Positions 1 to 5,121 of a stretch of DNA of 5,121 nucleotides are shown here, piece by piece. Both the position numbers and the translations under genes were made by a program. Position 1 is the first letter of the stretch; the number at the start of each line of letters is the position of its first letter. The notes below the pieces were generated by a model, which saw only the letters and a list, made by a program, of their open reading frames with translations, was not told the origin of the DNA and ran no database searches. Source of the DNA: Chloroflexota bacterium (GTDB lineage: Bacteria > Chloroflexota > Limnocylindria > Limnocylindrales > CSP1-4); contig JANYAA010000170.1 in assembly GCA_025355255.1 (NCBI GenBank), positions 1 through 5,121 on the forward strand, given 5' to 3'.

Positions 1-208
1 CACCGCCGTGGTACGTCATGTTGGCCGAACGTGCCCGCGATGTGGAGCGAGCCTGCCCGCGAATGGGCATCAGGTCGCGGTCGGCTGATGCGATCAGGGA
101 CGGTCTGGCGGCAAGGGCAGGCACTGCAGCCGCGCCGAGCAGAGCGCCGACAACCCCAAGGGTTGCGAGGACGGCACCTAGACGTACGGCACGGGACGGG
201 GTCTTCAT
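1..208 (-). CDS. Secreted protein with NMTYHGG motif, N-terminal part (runs off the left edge)
   Basis: Reading the minus strand from the ATG at 208-206 gives 69 open codons to the window edge, with no stop. The product begins MKTPSRAVRLGAVLATLGVV and has a textbook Sec signal peptide: K2/R6/R9, a hydrophobic stretch at about residues 10-29, and a signal peptidase I site P-A-L-A at 30-33, with cleavage after about A33. The mature N-terminus is polar and Arg/Ser-rich and ends in NMTYHGG (63-69). A Shine-Dalgarno AGAGGAA lies on the minus strand (plus 211-217), just before the start. From memory, N-L/M-T-Y-H-G-G-P-V-M is a common start of the mature region in secreted proteins of unknown function from Actinobacteria and Chloroflexi, and resembles the YHxGP box of EXORDIUM/phosphate-induced proteins. 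The catalytic or binding part, if any, is outside the window, so no function is assigned. It is transcribed away from the aro operon. Confidence 0.75.
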   Translation of the reverse strand, partial: MKTPSRAVRLGAVLATLGVVGALLGAAAVPALAARPSLIASADRDLMPIRGQARSTSRARSANMTYHGG

Positions 209-279
209 GATTCCTCTTTCGGCCACAGGACGCCGGCAGCCCGCCGGCGCCGCGGGGGGAAGTCCCGCGTGCTGGCGCC

Positions 280-308
280 ATTGTGACGGGCCAATTGGCC
301 CGTGCCTA
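280..308 (-). promoter_or_regulatory. Candidate promoter of the minus-strand secreted-protein gene
   Basis: On the minus strand, a -35-like TAGGCA (plus 303-308) and a -10-like CACAAT (plus 280-285) are separated by exactly 17 bp. Each matches the sigma-70 consensus at four of six positions. The predicted start of transcription would be near plus 273, leaving a 5' UTR of about 65 nt before the ATG at 208. The spacer is filled almost exactly by a perfect 18-bp palindrome, which is where a repressor operator is often placed. The hexamers are weak and this is a motif-based guess. Confidence 0.35.
286..303. repeat. Perfect 18-bp palindrome, candidate operator 1
   Basis: ACGGGCCAATTGGCCCGT reads the same on both strands over all 18 bases, with no central gap. 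It sits in the spacer of the candidate minus-strand promoter and 23 bp (centre to centre) from a second 18-bp dyad. The two sites share the core GGC-n3-TTGGCC. There is no T-tract on either side, so an intrinsic terminator is unlikely. A binding site for a dimeric regulator is the simplest reading; the regulator is unknown. Confidence 0.5.
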
Positions 309-326
309 GTAGGCTCCTTGGCCTAC
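309..326. repeat. 18-bp inverted repeat, candidate operator 2
   Basis: GTAGGC, a 6-nt centre TCCTTG, then GCCTAC form perfect 6-bp arms. Aligned without gaps to the palindrome at 286-303, nine of eighteen positions are identical (GGC at positions 4-6 and TTGGCC at 10-15). It begins immediately upstream of the candidate minus-strand -35 box. Length, core and phasing suggest that it is a second site for the same protein, but a chance dyad in GC-rich DNA is not excluded. Confidence 0.4.
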
Positions 327-450
327 GGTACTCAGCGCCCGACACGTCGGCGAGATGGTGGGCTTGCCCGACATCGAACGCCTATGCCAAGTGATCGGCC
401 AGCGGGTGTTCAACAGGTGACCTTGCCGGCTCGGGCACGCCCCACGCGAG
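327..450. other. Intergenic stretch without recognised features
   Basis: This stretch lies between the candidate operators and the candidate aro promoter. I find no convincing gene, RNA gene or promoter here. It holds only short inverted repeats of the kind expected in GC-rich DNA, such as GGGC-TT-GCCC at 360-369 and AGGT-G-ACCT at 416-424. An open frame that crosses it has an Arg/Pro-rich composition and no ribosome binding site, and I treat it as non-coding. Confidence 0.5.
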
Positions 451-479
451 TTGACGCATGGCCCAGCCTCCGATACCGT
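451..479 (+). promoter_or_regulatory. Candidate promoter of the aro operon
   Basis: TTGACG at 451-456 matches the -35 consensus at five of six bases. TACCGT at 474-479 has the TAnnnT pattern of a high-GC -10 box, and the spacer is 17 bp. Transcription would start at about 486-489, at or just before the ATG of the leader peptide (489), and would then read the leader, the terminator hairpin and aroF. It is the best sigma-70-like pair I could find upstream of aroF. Confidence 0.5.
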
Positions 480-488
480 CGACTGGCG

Positions 489-527
489 ATGCAGCACGTC
501 ATCTACCGCTTTACCTGCCCGGCATGA
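489..527 (+). CDS. Candidate leader peptide MQHVIYRFTCPA of the aro operon attenuator
   Basis: This is a 12-codon reading frame (ATG 489-491, stop TGA 525-527). It encodes MQHVIYRFTCPA, with Tyr (TAC 504-506) and Phe (TTT 510-512) separated by one codon. Tyr and Phe are the end products that feedback-inhibit DAHP synthases of the type encoded next. The ATG has no good Shine-Dalgarno sequence, but it lies 0-3 nt from the predicted transcription start, so it could be translated as a leaderless message. The stop is 17 nt before the first of three consecutive hairpins that end in an intrinsic terminator. This order (aromatic codons, stop, hairpins, U-tract, biosynthetic gene) is that of classical amino-acid attenuators. 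With only two aromatic codons, coincidence is possible, and no peptide homologue is claimed. Confidence 0.5.
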   Translation: MQHVIYRFTCPA

Positions 528-604
528 CCGTCCCCGGAGCGTAGACCCGGGCCGTGGGTCCTGCCGGGTGGCAGCAGAGGTCGAGGACCTCTGCTTTTTT
601 CTTT
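528..604 (+). promoter_or_regulatory. Candidate transcription attenuator (alternative RNA pairings) of the aro operon
   Basis: Segment A is CCCGG 533-537 and segment B is CCGGG 547-551. GACCC 544-548 pairs with GGGTC 556-560. Segment C, GGGTCCT 556-562, can pair with segment D, AGGACCT 584-590 (one G-U), which is part of the terminator. The states exclude each other. If A pairs with B, the 544-560 hairpin cannot form, C is free to take D, and the terminator is broken. If A is covered, the 544-560 hairpin holds C and the terminator forms. A ribosome resting at the stop codon (525-527) would cover A. One stalled at the Tyr/Phe codons (504-512) would leave it free. A further small hairpin, CTGCC-GGGT-GGCAG (561-574), lies between. 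The pairings are seen in the sequence; the regulatory logic is inferred. Confidence 0.5.
574..604 (+). terminator. Intrinsic (Rho-independent) terminator in the aroF leader
   Basis: GCAGAGGTC (574-582) and GACCTCTGC (586-594) form a perfect 9-bp stem with a GAG loop, followed at once by TTTTTTCTTT (595-604). The T-tract is only on the plus strand, and no plus-strand structural gene precedes it in the window. It therefore cannot be the end of an upstream gene and most likely acts as the attenuator of the aro operon, 78 nt before the aroF start. Confidence 0.85.
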
Positions 605-682
605 CCCGGGCCCTGCGGAGCCCATCGAGAACCTCACCGACAACCAGCGAACTGAAGCGACACCGACAAGGACCGAGACGAC

Positions 683-1750
683 ATGTTCGTGGTGATGCGG
701 ACCGGGGCCGGCGAGGCCGAGGTCAACGGCGTGAAGGGGCTCATCCTGGCGGAGGGCCTCACGCCGTTTGAGAACGCCGGCGCGGACCGGACGGTGATCG
801 CCGTTGTGGGCGAGATCGGCAAGCGGCGGGAGCAGCTGCGCGCACGCTTGGAGGCCACGCCGGGAGTCGCCACCGTCACCGCAATCTCCAAGCCGTACAA
901 GCTCGTGTCGCGCGAGTTCCACCCCGAGAACACCGTCATCCGCGTGCTAGACACGGCTATAGGCGACGGCGGCCTCACGGTGATGGCCGGACCGTGCTCC
1001 GTGGAAAGCCGAGAGCAGCTGTTCGAGACGGTGGACCACGTGGCTACGCATGGCGCCACGATCATCCGCGGCGGCGCGTTCAAGCCGCGCACCAGCCCCT
1101 ACTCGTTCCAAGGGCTCGGCGTTGAGGGTCTGCGGTACCTCGCCGAAGCGCGCCAGCGGACCGGCTTGCCGGTGATCACCGAGGTGATGGACACCAACCA
1201 GGTGGACATCGTGGCCGAGTATGCGGACATCCTGCAGATCGGCACCCGCAACATGCAGAACTTCTCGCTGCTACTCGCGTGCGGGCGCGCTGGGCGTCCC
1301 GTGATGCTCAAGCGCGGCTTTGGGGCCACCATCGAGGAGTGGCTGATGGCGGCGGAGTACATCGCCTCGGCCGGCAACTCGCAGATCATCATGTGCGAGC
1401 GCGGTATCCGGACCTTTGAGACGACCACGCGCAACACGATGGACCTGACTGCCGTGCCGCTGCTCCACCACCTCACGCACCTGCCGGTCGTGGTGGACCC
1501 GTCGCATGCCACCGGGAAGCGGTGGCTGGTGAAACCGCTCGCGATCGGCGGCGTGGCGGTGGGTGCCGACGGCGTCATGGTGGAGGTGCACCCCCGCCCC
1601 GAGGAGGCGCTCTCGGACGGCGAGCAATCCCTGACCTTTGCGCTGTTCGACCAGATGATGGCCGCGATCGTGGGCGTCCACGAGCATGTCCGCGACCTCC
1701 ACGGCGACCTGCTCCCCGCGGCCACCGACCCGGCGAAAGCCGCCGGCTGA
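683..1750 (+). CDS. aroF: 3-deoxy-7-phosphoheptulonate (DAHP) synthase, type I-beta with N-terminal ferredoxin-like regulatory domain
   Basis: Catalyses the first step of the shikimate pathway in the cytoplasm: PEP + erythrose-4-phosphate to DAHP and phosphate. The 355-residue product aligns by eye with Thermotoga maritima DAHP synthase (338 aa). Residues 1-about 70 form the ferredoxin-like regulatory domain, followed by the linker [12 protein letters not shown] (71-82) and the (beta/alpha)8 barrel. Visible motifs are AGPCSVE (102-108), [11 protein letters not shown] (134-144), QIGTRN (185-190), LKRGF (209-213), ERGIRTFE (239-246) and VDPSHATG (271-278). The four metal ligands known for the family are all present: Cys105, His275, Glu301 and Asp312. 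The start at ATG 683 has AAGGA at 668-672 with 10-nt spacing, and gives the N-terminus expected for the family. It is the first gene of the operon, behind the leader terminator, and its stop is 1 nt from aroA. The C-terminal 15 or so residues are a non-conserved Ala/Pro tail. Confidence 0.96.
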   Translation: MFVVMRTGAGEAEVNGVKGLILAEGLTPFENAGADRTVIAVVGEIGKRREQLRARLEATPGVATVTAISKPYKLVSREFHPENTVIRVLDTAIGDGGLTVMAGPCSVESREQLFETVDHVATHGATIIRGGAFKPRTSPYSFQGLGVEGLRYLAEARQRTGLPVITEVMDTNQVDIVAEYADILQIGTRNMQNFSLLLACGRAGRPVMLKRGFGATIEEWLMAAEYIASAGNSQIIMCERGIRTFETTTRNTMDLTAVPLLHHLTHLPVVVDPSHATGKRWLVKPLAIGGVAVGADGVMVEVHPRPEEALSDGEQSLTFALFDQMMAAIVGVHEHVRDLHGDLLPAATDPAKAAG

Positions 1751-1751
1751 T

Positions 1752-3086
1752 ATGGCGGACGACGCCCTCGTCGTCCGGCCCGCCGCGAAGCTCCGCGGCA
1801 GTCCGGCGCTGCCCGGCGACAAGTCGATCTCCCATCGCGCGCTGCTGCTGGCGCTGCTCGCACAGGGCGAGAGCCTGATCACTGCGGCCGGCGACGGCGG
1901 CGACGTGCGCTCAACGGCCGGTGTGGTGGCCGCGCTGGGCGCCACGGTGGAGCGGCTGGACGAGCGCGACGGGCGCGTGGACTACCGCGTGGTCTCCCCG
2001 GGCGGCACCGCGCTGCTCGAGCCCGAAGGCCCCCTCGACTGCGGCAACTCCGGCACCACCACGCGTCTGATCGCCGGCCTGCTGGCAGGGCAGCCGCTGT
2101 TTGCGGTCCTTGACGGGGACGCCTCCCTGCGCCGACGGCCGATGGGCCGCGTGGTGGAGCCGCTGCGAGCGATGGGCGCGGTCTTCGCCGGCCGGCGCGG
2201 CGCCACGCTGCTGCCGCTCGCCATCACCGGGCAGGAGCGCCTTGCCCCACTTCACTACGCGACCCCCGTTCCCAGCGCCCAGGTGAAGTCCGCAATCCTG
2301 CTCGCAGGTCTTGCGGCGGACGGGGAGACCCGGGTCACCGAGGCGGTGGCAACTCGGGACCACACCGAGCGGATGCTCCGGGCCCGCGGCATCGCCGTGG
2401 CAGAGACCACCGCGGCGGACGGTCGCCACACCGTCGCCCTGCGCGGGCCCGCCCGGCCGGCGGCCATCGACGAGACGGTTCCGTCGGACCCGTCTGGTGC
2501 CGCGTTCTGGCTGGTGGCCGCGTCCATCCACCCCGACGCCGAGCTTCGGCTCGCGGGGGTCAGCACCAACCCCACCCGTCGTGCCATCATCGACATCCTC
2601 AGGCGCATGGGCGCCGATATCGAGGAGCACGCCCGGCCGGCTGCCGGCGGCGCCGACGGGGAGCCCCTTGCGGACCTCGTCGTTCGATCGGCAGCCCTCC
2701 ACGGCATCGATTTCTCGCCCGCCGAGACCGCCTCGGCGATTGACGAGATCCCGATCCTGGCCCTGGCCGCTGCGGCTGCGTCGGGAATGACGCGCATCCG
2801 TGGGGCGGGCGAGCTTCGGCACAAGGAATCGGACCGGATCGCGGGCATCGCGGACGGGCTCACAGCACTCGGCGCGCTGGTGCGGGTCGAGGGGGACGAC
2901 ATCGAGATCGAGGGTGGCCGCCGTCTTCGCGGCGCCGTCACTGAGACAATGGACGATCACCGGCTGGCGATGACCTTCGCCGTTGCCGGACTCATCGCCG
3001 AGGGCGAGACCATCGTGCGCCAGCCTGGGTCGGCCGCGATCTCGTACCCCGGCTTCTATCACCAGCTTGAAGGAGTGCGAGCATGA
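1752..3086 (+). CDS. aroA: 3-phosphoshikimate 1-carboxyvinyltransferase (EPSP synthase)
   Basis: Transfers the enolpyruvyl group of PEP to the 5-OH of shikimate-3-phosphate, the sixth step of the pathway. It has 444 residues, the usual length. Motifs in order: PGDKSISHRALLLALL (21-36, with K24, S25 and R29), DCGNSGTTTRL (97-107), RRRPMGRV (127-134), SAQVKSAILLAGL (175-187), RDHTERML (202-209), NPTR (273-276), DEIPILALAAA (331-341, catalytic D331), KESDR (358-362) and DDHRLAM (401-407). The pattern RPM/SAQVKS/NPTR is of the Gram-positive and class II-like kind. The loop reads GNSG, keeping the glycine that is alanine in the glyphosate-tolerant CP4 enzyme, so intrinsic tolerance is not suggested by this position. 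The frame is open up to 1686, but ATG 1752 is chosen because the longer form would lie inside aroF and the protein then starts just before the conserved domain. No Shine-Dalgarno is evident; initiation is probably coupled to the aroF stop 1 nt upstream. Confidence 0.96.
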   Translation: MADDALVVRPAAKLRGSPALPGDKSISHRALLLALLAQGESLITAAGDGGDVRSTAGVVAALGATVERLDERDGRVDYRVVSPGGTALLEPEGPLDCGNSGTTTRLIAGLLAGQPLFAVLDGDASLRRRPMGRVVEPLRAMGAVFAGRRGATLLPLAITGQERLAPLHYATPVPSAQVKSAILLAGLAADGETRVTEAVATRDHTERMLRARGIAVAETTAADGRHTVALRGPARPAAIDETVPSDPSGAAFWLVAASIHPDAELRLAGVSTNPTRRAIIDILRRMGADIEEHARPAAGGADGEPLADLVVRSAALHGIDFSPAETASAIDEIPILALAAAAASGMTRIRGAGELRHKESDRIAGIADGLTALGALVRVEGDDIEIEGGRRLRGAVTETMDDHRLAMTFAVAGLIAEGETIVRQPGSAAISYPGFYHQLEGVRA

Positions 3087-4030
3087 CGAAGCGAGTCGTC
3101 CTCATCGGCCACCCGGTGGCCCACTCCTTGTCGGGGGCAATGCAGCAGGCGGCGTTTGACAAGCTGGGCATCGACGCCCGCTACGAGCTCTGGGACCGTG
3201 CGCCGGGTAGCCTCGCCGAGGCCATAACCGCGGTGCGAGCCGAGGGGTTCCTCGGCGCCAACATCACGATCCCCCACAAGGAGCGCGTGGTGCCGCTGGT
3301 GGATCGCCAGACGGATGAGGCCCATTTCACGGGCGCCATCAACACGCTCACCAAGGAGGGGCGCAAGCTCGTCGGCCACAACACGGACGTCGCGGGCTTC
3401 AAGGTGGCGCTGGACAAGGCGGTTGGCAAGCAGAAGATGCCCAGGACCGCGGTGGTCCTTGGCGCTGGCGGCGGGGCGCGCGCCATCGTCTACGGCCTGA
3501 TCCGAGAGCAGTTCCAGCGCGTCATCGTCTTCAACCGGCACCTCCACCGCGCTGAGGCAATGGTCAAGCACTTCAGCAAGAGCGCCGCGCACATGGAGCT
3601 GCGCGCGATGCCCTGGCATGAGTCGATCATCGAGGCAGAGTTGGCCAAGGCCAAGGTGCTGATCAACGCCACCTCAATTGGCCTCACCGACGACGAGTCG
3701 CCCATCCCGGCGGAGATCCTGCGACCCGACCTGCTGGTCATGGACCTCATCTACGCGAAGACCCGGCTCCTGCGCGATGCGGCGTCCGCCGGGTGCGTCA
3801 CAGCCGATGGCGAACTGATGCTCCTGCACCAGGGCGCTGCGGCGTTCACGCTCTGGACCGGCCAGCCCGCGCCCATTGACGTGATGCACGAGGCGCTGGC
3901 CGCCGCGCGCGAGCACGGCTTGCGATCTGCCGAGGGTGAGCCCGCAGGTGTTGACGTTGACGGTGCGCAGGCTGCCGACGCCGGCGTCGTCGACGCGGAC
4001 GCTGCAGACGCCATGGCCGCTGGCGTCTGA
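3083..4030 (+). CDS. aroE: Shikimate dehydrogenase (NADP+)
   Basis: Reversibly reduces 3-dehydroshikimate to shikimate with NADPH. The N-terminal substrate domain shows GHPVAHSLSGAM (9-20, shikimate-binding S15 and S17), GANITIPHKE (58-67, catalytic K66), GAINTL (84-89, N87) and GHNTDVAGF (98-106, catalytic D102). The Rossmann domain shows VLGAGGGARAI (125-135), NR (151-152) with a following HRA that corresponds to the NADP-phosphate-binding NRTxxRA element, INATSIG (194-200) and DLIY (221-224). The C-terminal closing element is HQGAAAFTLWTG (249-260). The start codon overlaps the aroA stop (ATGA, 3083-3086), and AAGGAG at 3070-3075 is a strong ribosome binding site with 7-nt spacing. The product is 315 residues against a usual 270-290. 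The excess is a low-complexity Ala/Asp/Gly/Val tail from about residue 282. The AKT after DLIY replaces the commoner NPxxT, a tolerated variation. aroE is preferred over quinate/shikimate ydiB because of its place in the operon. Confidence 0.95.
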   Translation: MTKRVVLIGHPVAHSLSGAMQQAAFDKLGIDARYELWDRAPGSLAEAITAVRAEGFLGANITIPHKERVVPLVDRQTDEAHFTGAINTLTKEGRKLVGHNTDVAGFKVALDKAVGKQKMPRTAVVLGAGGGARAIVYGLIREQFQRVIVFNRHLHRAEAMVKHFSKSAAHMELRAMPWHESIIEAELAKAKVLINATSIGLTDDESPIPAEILRPDLLVMDLIYAKTRLLRDAASAGCVTADGELMLLHQGAAAFTLWTGQPAPIDVMHEALAAAREHGLRSAEGEPAGVDVDGAQAADAGVVDADAADAMAAGV

Positions 4031-4060
4031 GCCCGTCGAGCAGGCGAGCGAGCGCTGACG

Positions 4061-5121
4061 ATGGAGCGATTCCGGTTCATCACGGCCGGCGAGAGCCACG
4101 GGCCGATGCTGGGCGCCGTCATTGAGGGCGTGCCCGCGGGGCTTGCGCTCACCGAGGACGACCTGGCGGTTGACCTTGCCCGACGCCAGCGCGGCTATGG
4201 CCGCGGCGCCCGCCAGGCGATCGAGCAGGATCGGGCACGCATCCTCTCCGGCGTCCGCCACGGGCGCACCCTTGGATCCCCCATCCTGCTTGAGGTTGCC
4301 AACCGCGACTGGGCGAACTGGACCCGCGTGATGCAGGTGGGCCCGCTTGCCGAGGGCGAGGCCGATGAACTGGAGGCCGCCGCGGCGGACGGCAACAAGC
4401 GCGCGACGCCCGTTACGGCCGTCCGCCCGGGACATGCGGACCTGGCGGGCGCCCTCAAGTACGGCTTCAACGACGTCCGCAACGTCCTTGAGCGCTCGTC
4501 CGCGCGTGAGACCGCGGCCCGCGTGGCGGCCGGCGGCGTGGCCCGGATGTTTCTGCGCGCGCTGGGGATCGAGGTCTGGTCCTTCACGGCGGAGGTTGGC
4601 GGCGTGGCCGTGGATCCCGCCCGGACCACCCGATCGCGCGACGAGGCCGACGCCTCACCCCTGCGCTGCCCGGACCCTGACGCCGAGACGGCGATGATCG
4701 CCCGCATCGACGAGGCTCGCAGCGCCGGCGACACCGTCGGCGGCGTCTTCGAGGTCGTGGTCCACGGCGCACCCATCGGACTGGGCAGCTACGTCCACTG
4801 GGACCGGCGCCTCGACGCTGCGCTCGCCGCGGCGGTGATGGGCATCCACATCGTCAAGGGTGTGGAGATTGGCATGGGCTTTGCGCAGACCCGCCAGTTT
4901 GGCTCGCAGGTGCACGACGTCATCGAGGGCCGCCGCGGGGACGGCTCCTGGATCCACCGCTCCAACAACGCGGGCGGCCTCACGGGCGGGGTGACCAACG
5001 GGGAGCCCATCGTCATCCGGGGCGCGGTCAAGCCCATTTCCACTCTCCCCCGCCCTCTCCGCTCCGCGGACCTGGTCACGGGTCGGCCGGTGGAGAAGGG
5101 TCACTACGAGCGCAGTGACAT
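4061..5121 (+). CDS. aroC: Chorismate synthase, 3' end cut by the window
   Basis: Catalyses the anti-1,4-elimination of phosphate from EPSP to give chorismate, using reduced FMN that is not consumed. 353 codons are present; family members are about 360-400 residues, so roughly the last 40 are missing. Signature 1 is at the start: GESHG (10-14, catalytic His13) followed by IEGVPAG (21-27). Next come [12 protein letters not shown] (41-52), [14 protein letters not shown] (122-135, second catalytic His125), signature 2 [16 protein letters not shown] (144-159), GDTVGG (223-228) and [16 protein letters not shown] (301-316). The window ends inside signature 3, which starts RSD (351-353). The start is the only ATG near the conserved N-terminus, and no in-frame ATG or GTG lies between it and the aroE stop. 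The ribosome binding site is poor (purine-rich GCGAGCGAGCG at 4044-4054). It lies 30 nt after aroE and is clearly part of the same operon. Confidence 0.96.
   Translation, partial: MERFRFITAGESHGPMLGAVIEGVPAGLALTEDDLAVDLARRQRGYGRGARQAIEQDRARILSGVRHGRTLGSPILLEVANRDWANWTRVMQVGPLAEGEADELEAAAADGNKRATPVTAVRPGHADLAGALKYGFNDVRNVLERSSARETAARVAAGGVARMFLRALGIEVWSFTAEVGGVAVDPARTTRSRDEADASPLRCPDPDAETAMIARIDEARSAGDTVGGVFEVVVHGAPIGLGSYVHWDRRLDAALAAAVMGIHIVKGVEIGMGFAQTRQFGSQVHDVIEGRRGDGSWIHRSNNAGGLTGGVTNGEPIVIRGAVKPISTLPRPLRSADLVTGRPVEKGHYERSD

Noticed and set aside
18..527. A 169-codon plus-strand open frame covering the left region.
   Set aside because: Its first part is antisense to the signal-peptide gene, its product is Arg/Pro/Thr-rich without any motif, and it has no ribosome binding site. 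Only its last 12 codons are kept as the candidate leader peptide.
565..582. T-box riboswitch: CGGGTGGCAGCAGAGGTC resembles the T-box sequence GGGTGGNACCGCG in its first eight positions and lies before a terminator.
   Set aside because: The ACCGCG half is missing, the GGGTGGCA lies in and around a local hairpin (561-574), and from the predicted transcription start there is too little RNA for a stem I with a specifier loop. I found no stem I further upstream either. The leader-peptide model explains more, but a covariance-model search (Rfam T-box) should be run.
574..604. The terminator as the end of a preceding plus-strand gene or small RNA.
   Set aside because: The preceding structural gene points the other way, and there is no T-tract on the minus strand. 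A separate small RNA ending here cannot be excluded, but attenuation is simpler given its position before aroF.
1686..1751. Longer aroA start at ATG 1686.
   Set aside because: It would add 22 residues encoded inside aroF, with no family resemblance and no better ribosome binding site.
1911..3062. A 383-codon minus-strand open frame opposite aroA.
   Set aside because: It is the complementary shadow of a high-GC gene. Its product has no recognisable motif, while the plus strand shows every EPSP synthase motif.
3977..3988. 12-bp perfect palindrome GACGCCGGCGTC inside aroE.
   Set aside because: It arises from the Asp/Ala/Gly/Val-rich codon repeats of the AroE tail and is not placed where an operator or terminator would be expected.

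Overview
The window comes from a high-GC bacterium. The third codon positions of every gene are strongly G/C. The mix of a Thermotoga-type feedback-regulated DAHP synthase, a Gram-positive/class II-like EPSP synthase and a secreted protein with an 'NMTYHGG' motif fits a Chloroflexota or actinobacterial lineage. This placement is an inference by eye.

Layout: the left edge (1-208) carries the N-terminal part of a secreted protein gene on the minus strand. Divergent from it is a 474-bp non-coding region (209-682). It holds, in order, two related 18-bp dyad repeats (possible tandem operators of the minus-strand gene), a roughly 120-bp stretch in which I see nothing, a candidate plus-strand promoter, a 12-codon leader peptide with Tyr and Phe codons, and a strong intrinsic terminator hairpin about 80 bp before the first structural gene. 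From 683 to the right edge lies a tightly packed plus-strand shikimate-pathway operon: aroF (DAHP synthase), aroA (EPSP synthase), aroE (shikimate dehydrogenase) and aroC (chorismate synthase, cut by the window end). aroF and aroA are separated by 1 nt, aroA and aroE overlap by ATGA, and aroE and aroC are 30 nt apart.

How it works together: AroF makes DAHP from PEP and erythrose-4-phosphate, AroE reduces 3-dehydroshikimate to shikimate, AroA adds a second PEP to shikimate-3-phosphate, and AroC closes the route to chorismate, the precursor of Phe, Tyr and Trp. The steps by AroB, AroQ/AroD and AroK are not in this window; aroK and aroB may follow aroC. Control appears to be layered. The AroF N-terminal ferredoxin-like domain suggests allosteric feedback. 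The leader suggests transcription attenuation by charged tRNA-Tyr/tRNA-Phe, and its alternative RNA pairings can be worked out on paper. The attenuator is the most interesting element of the window.
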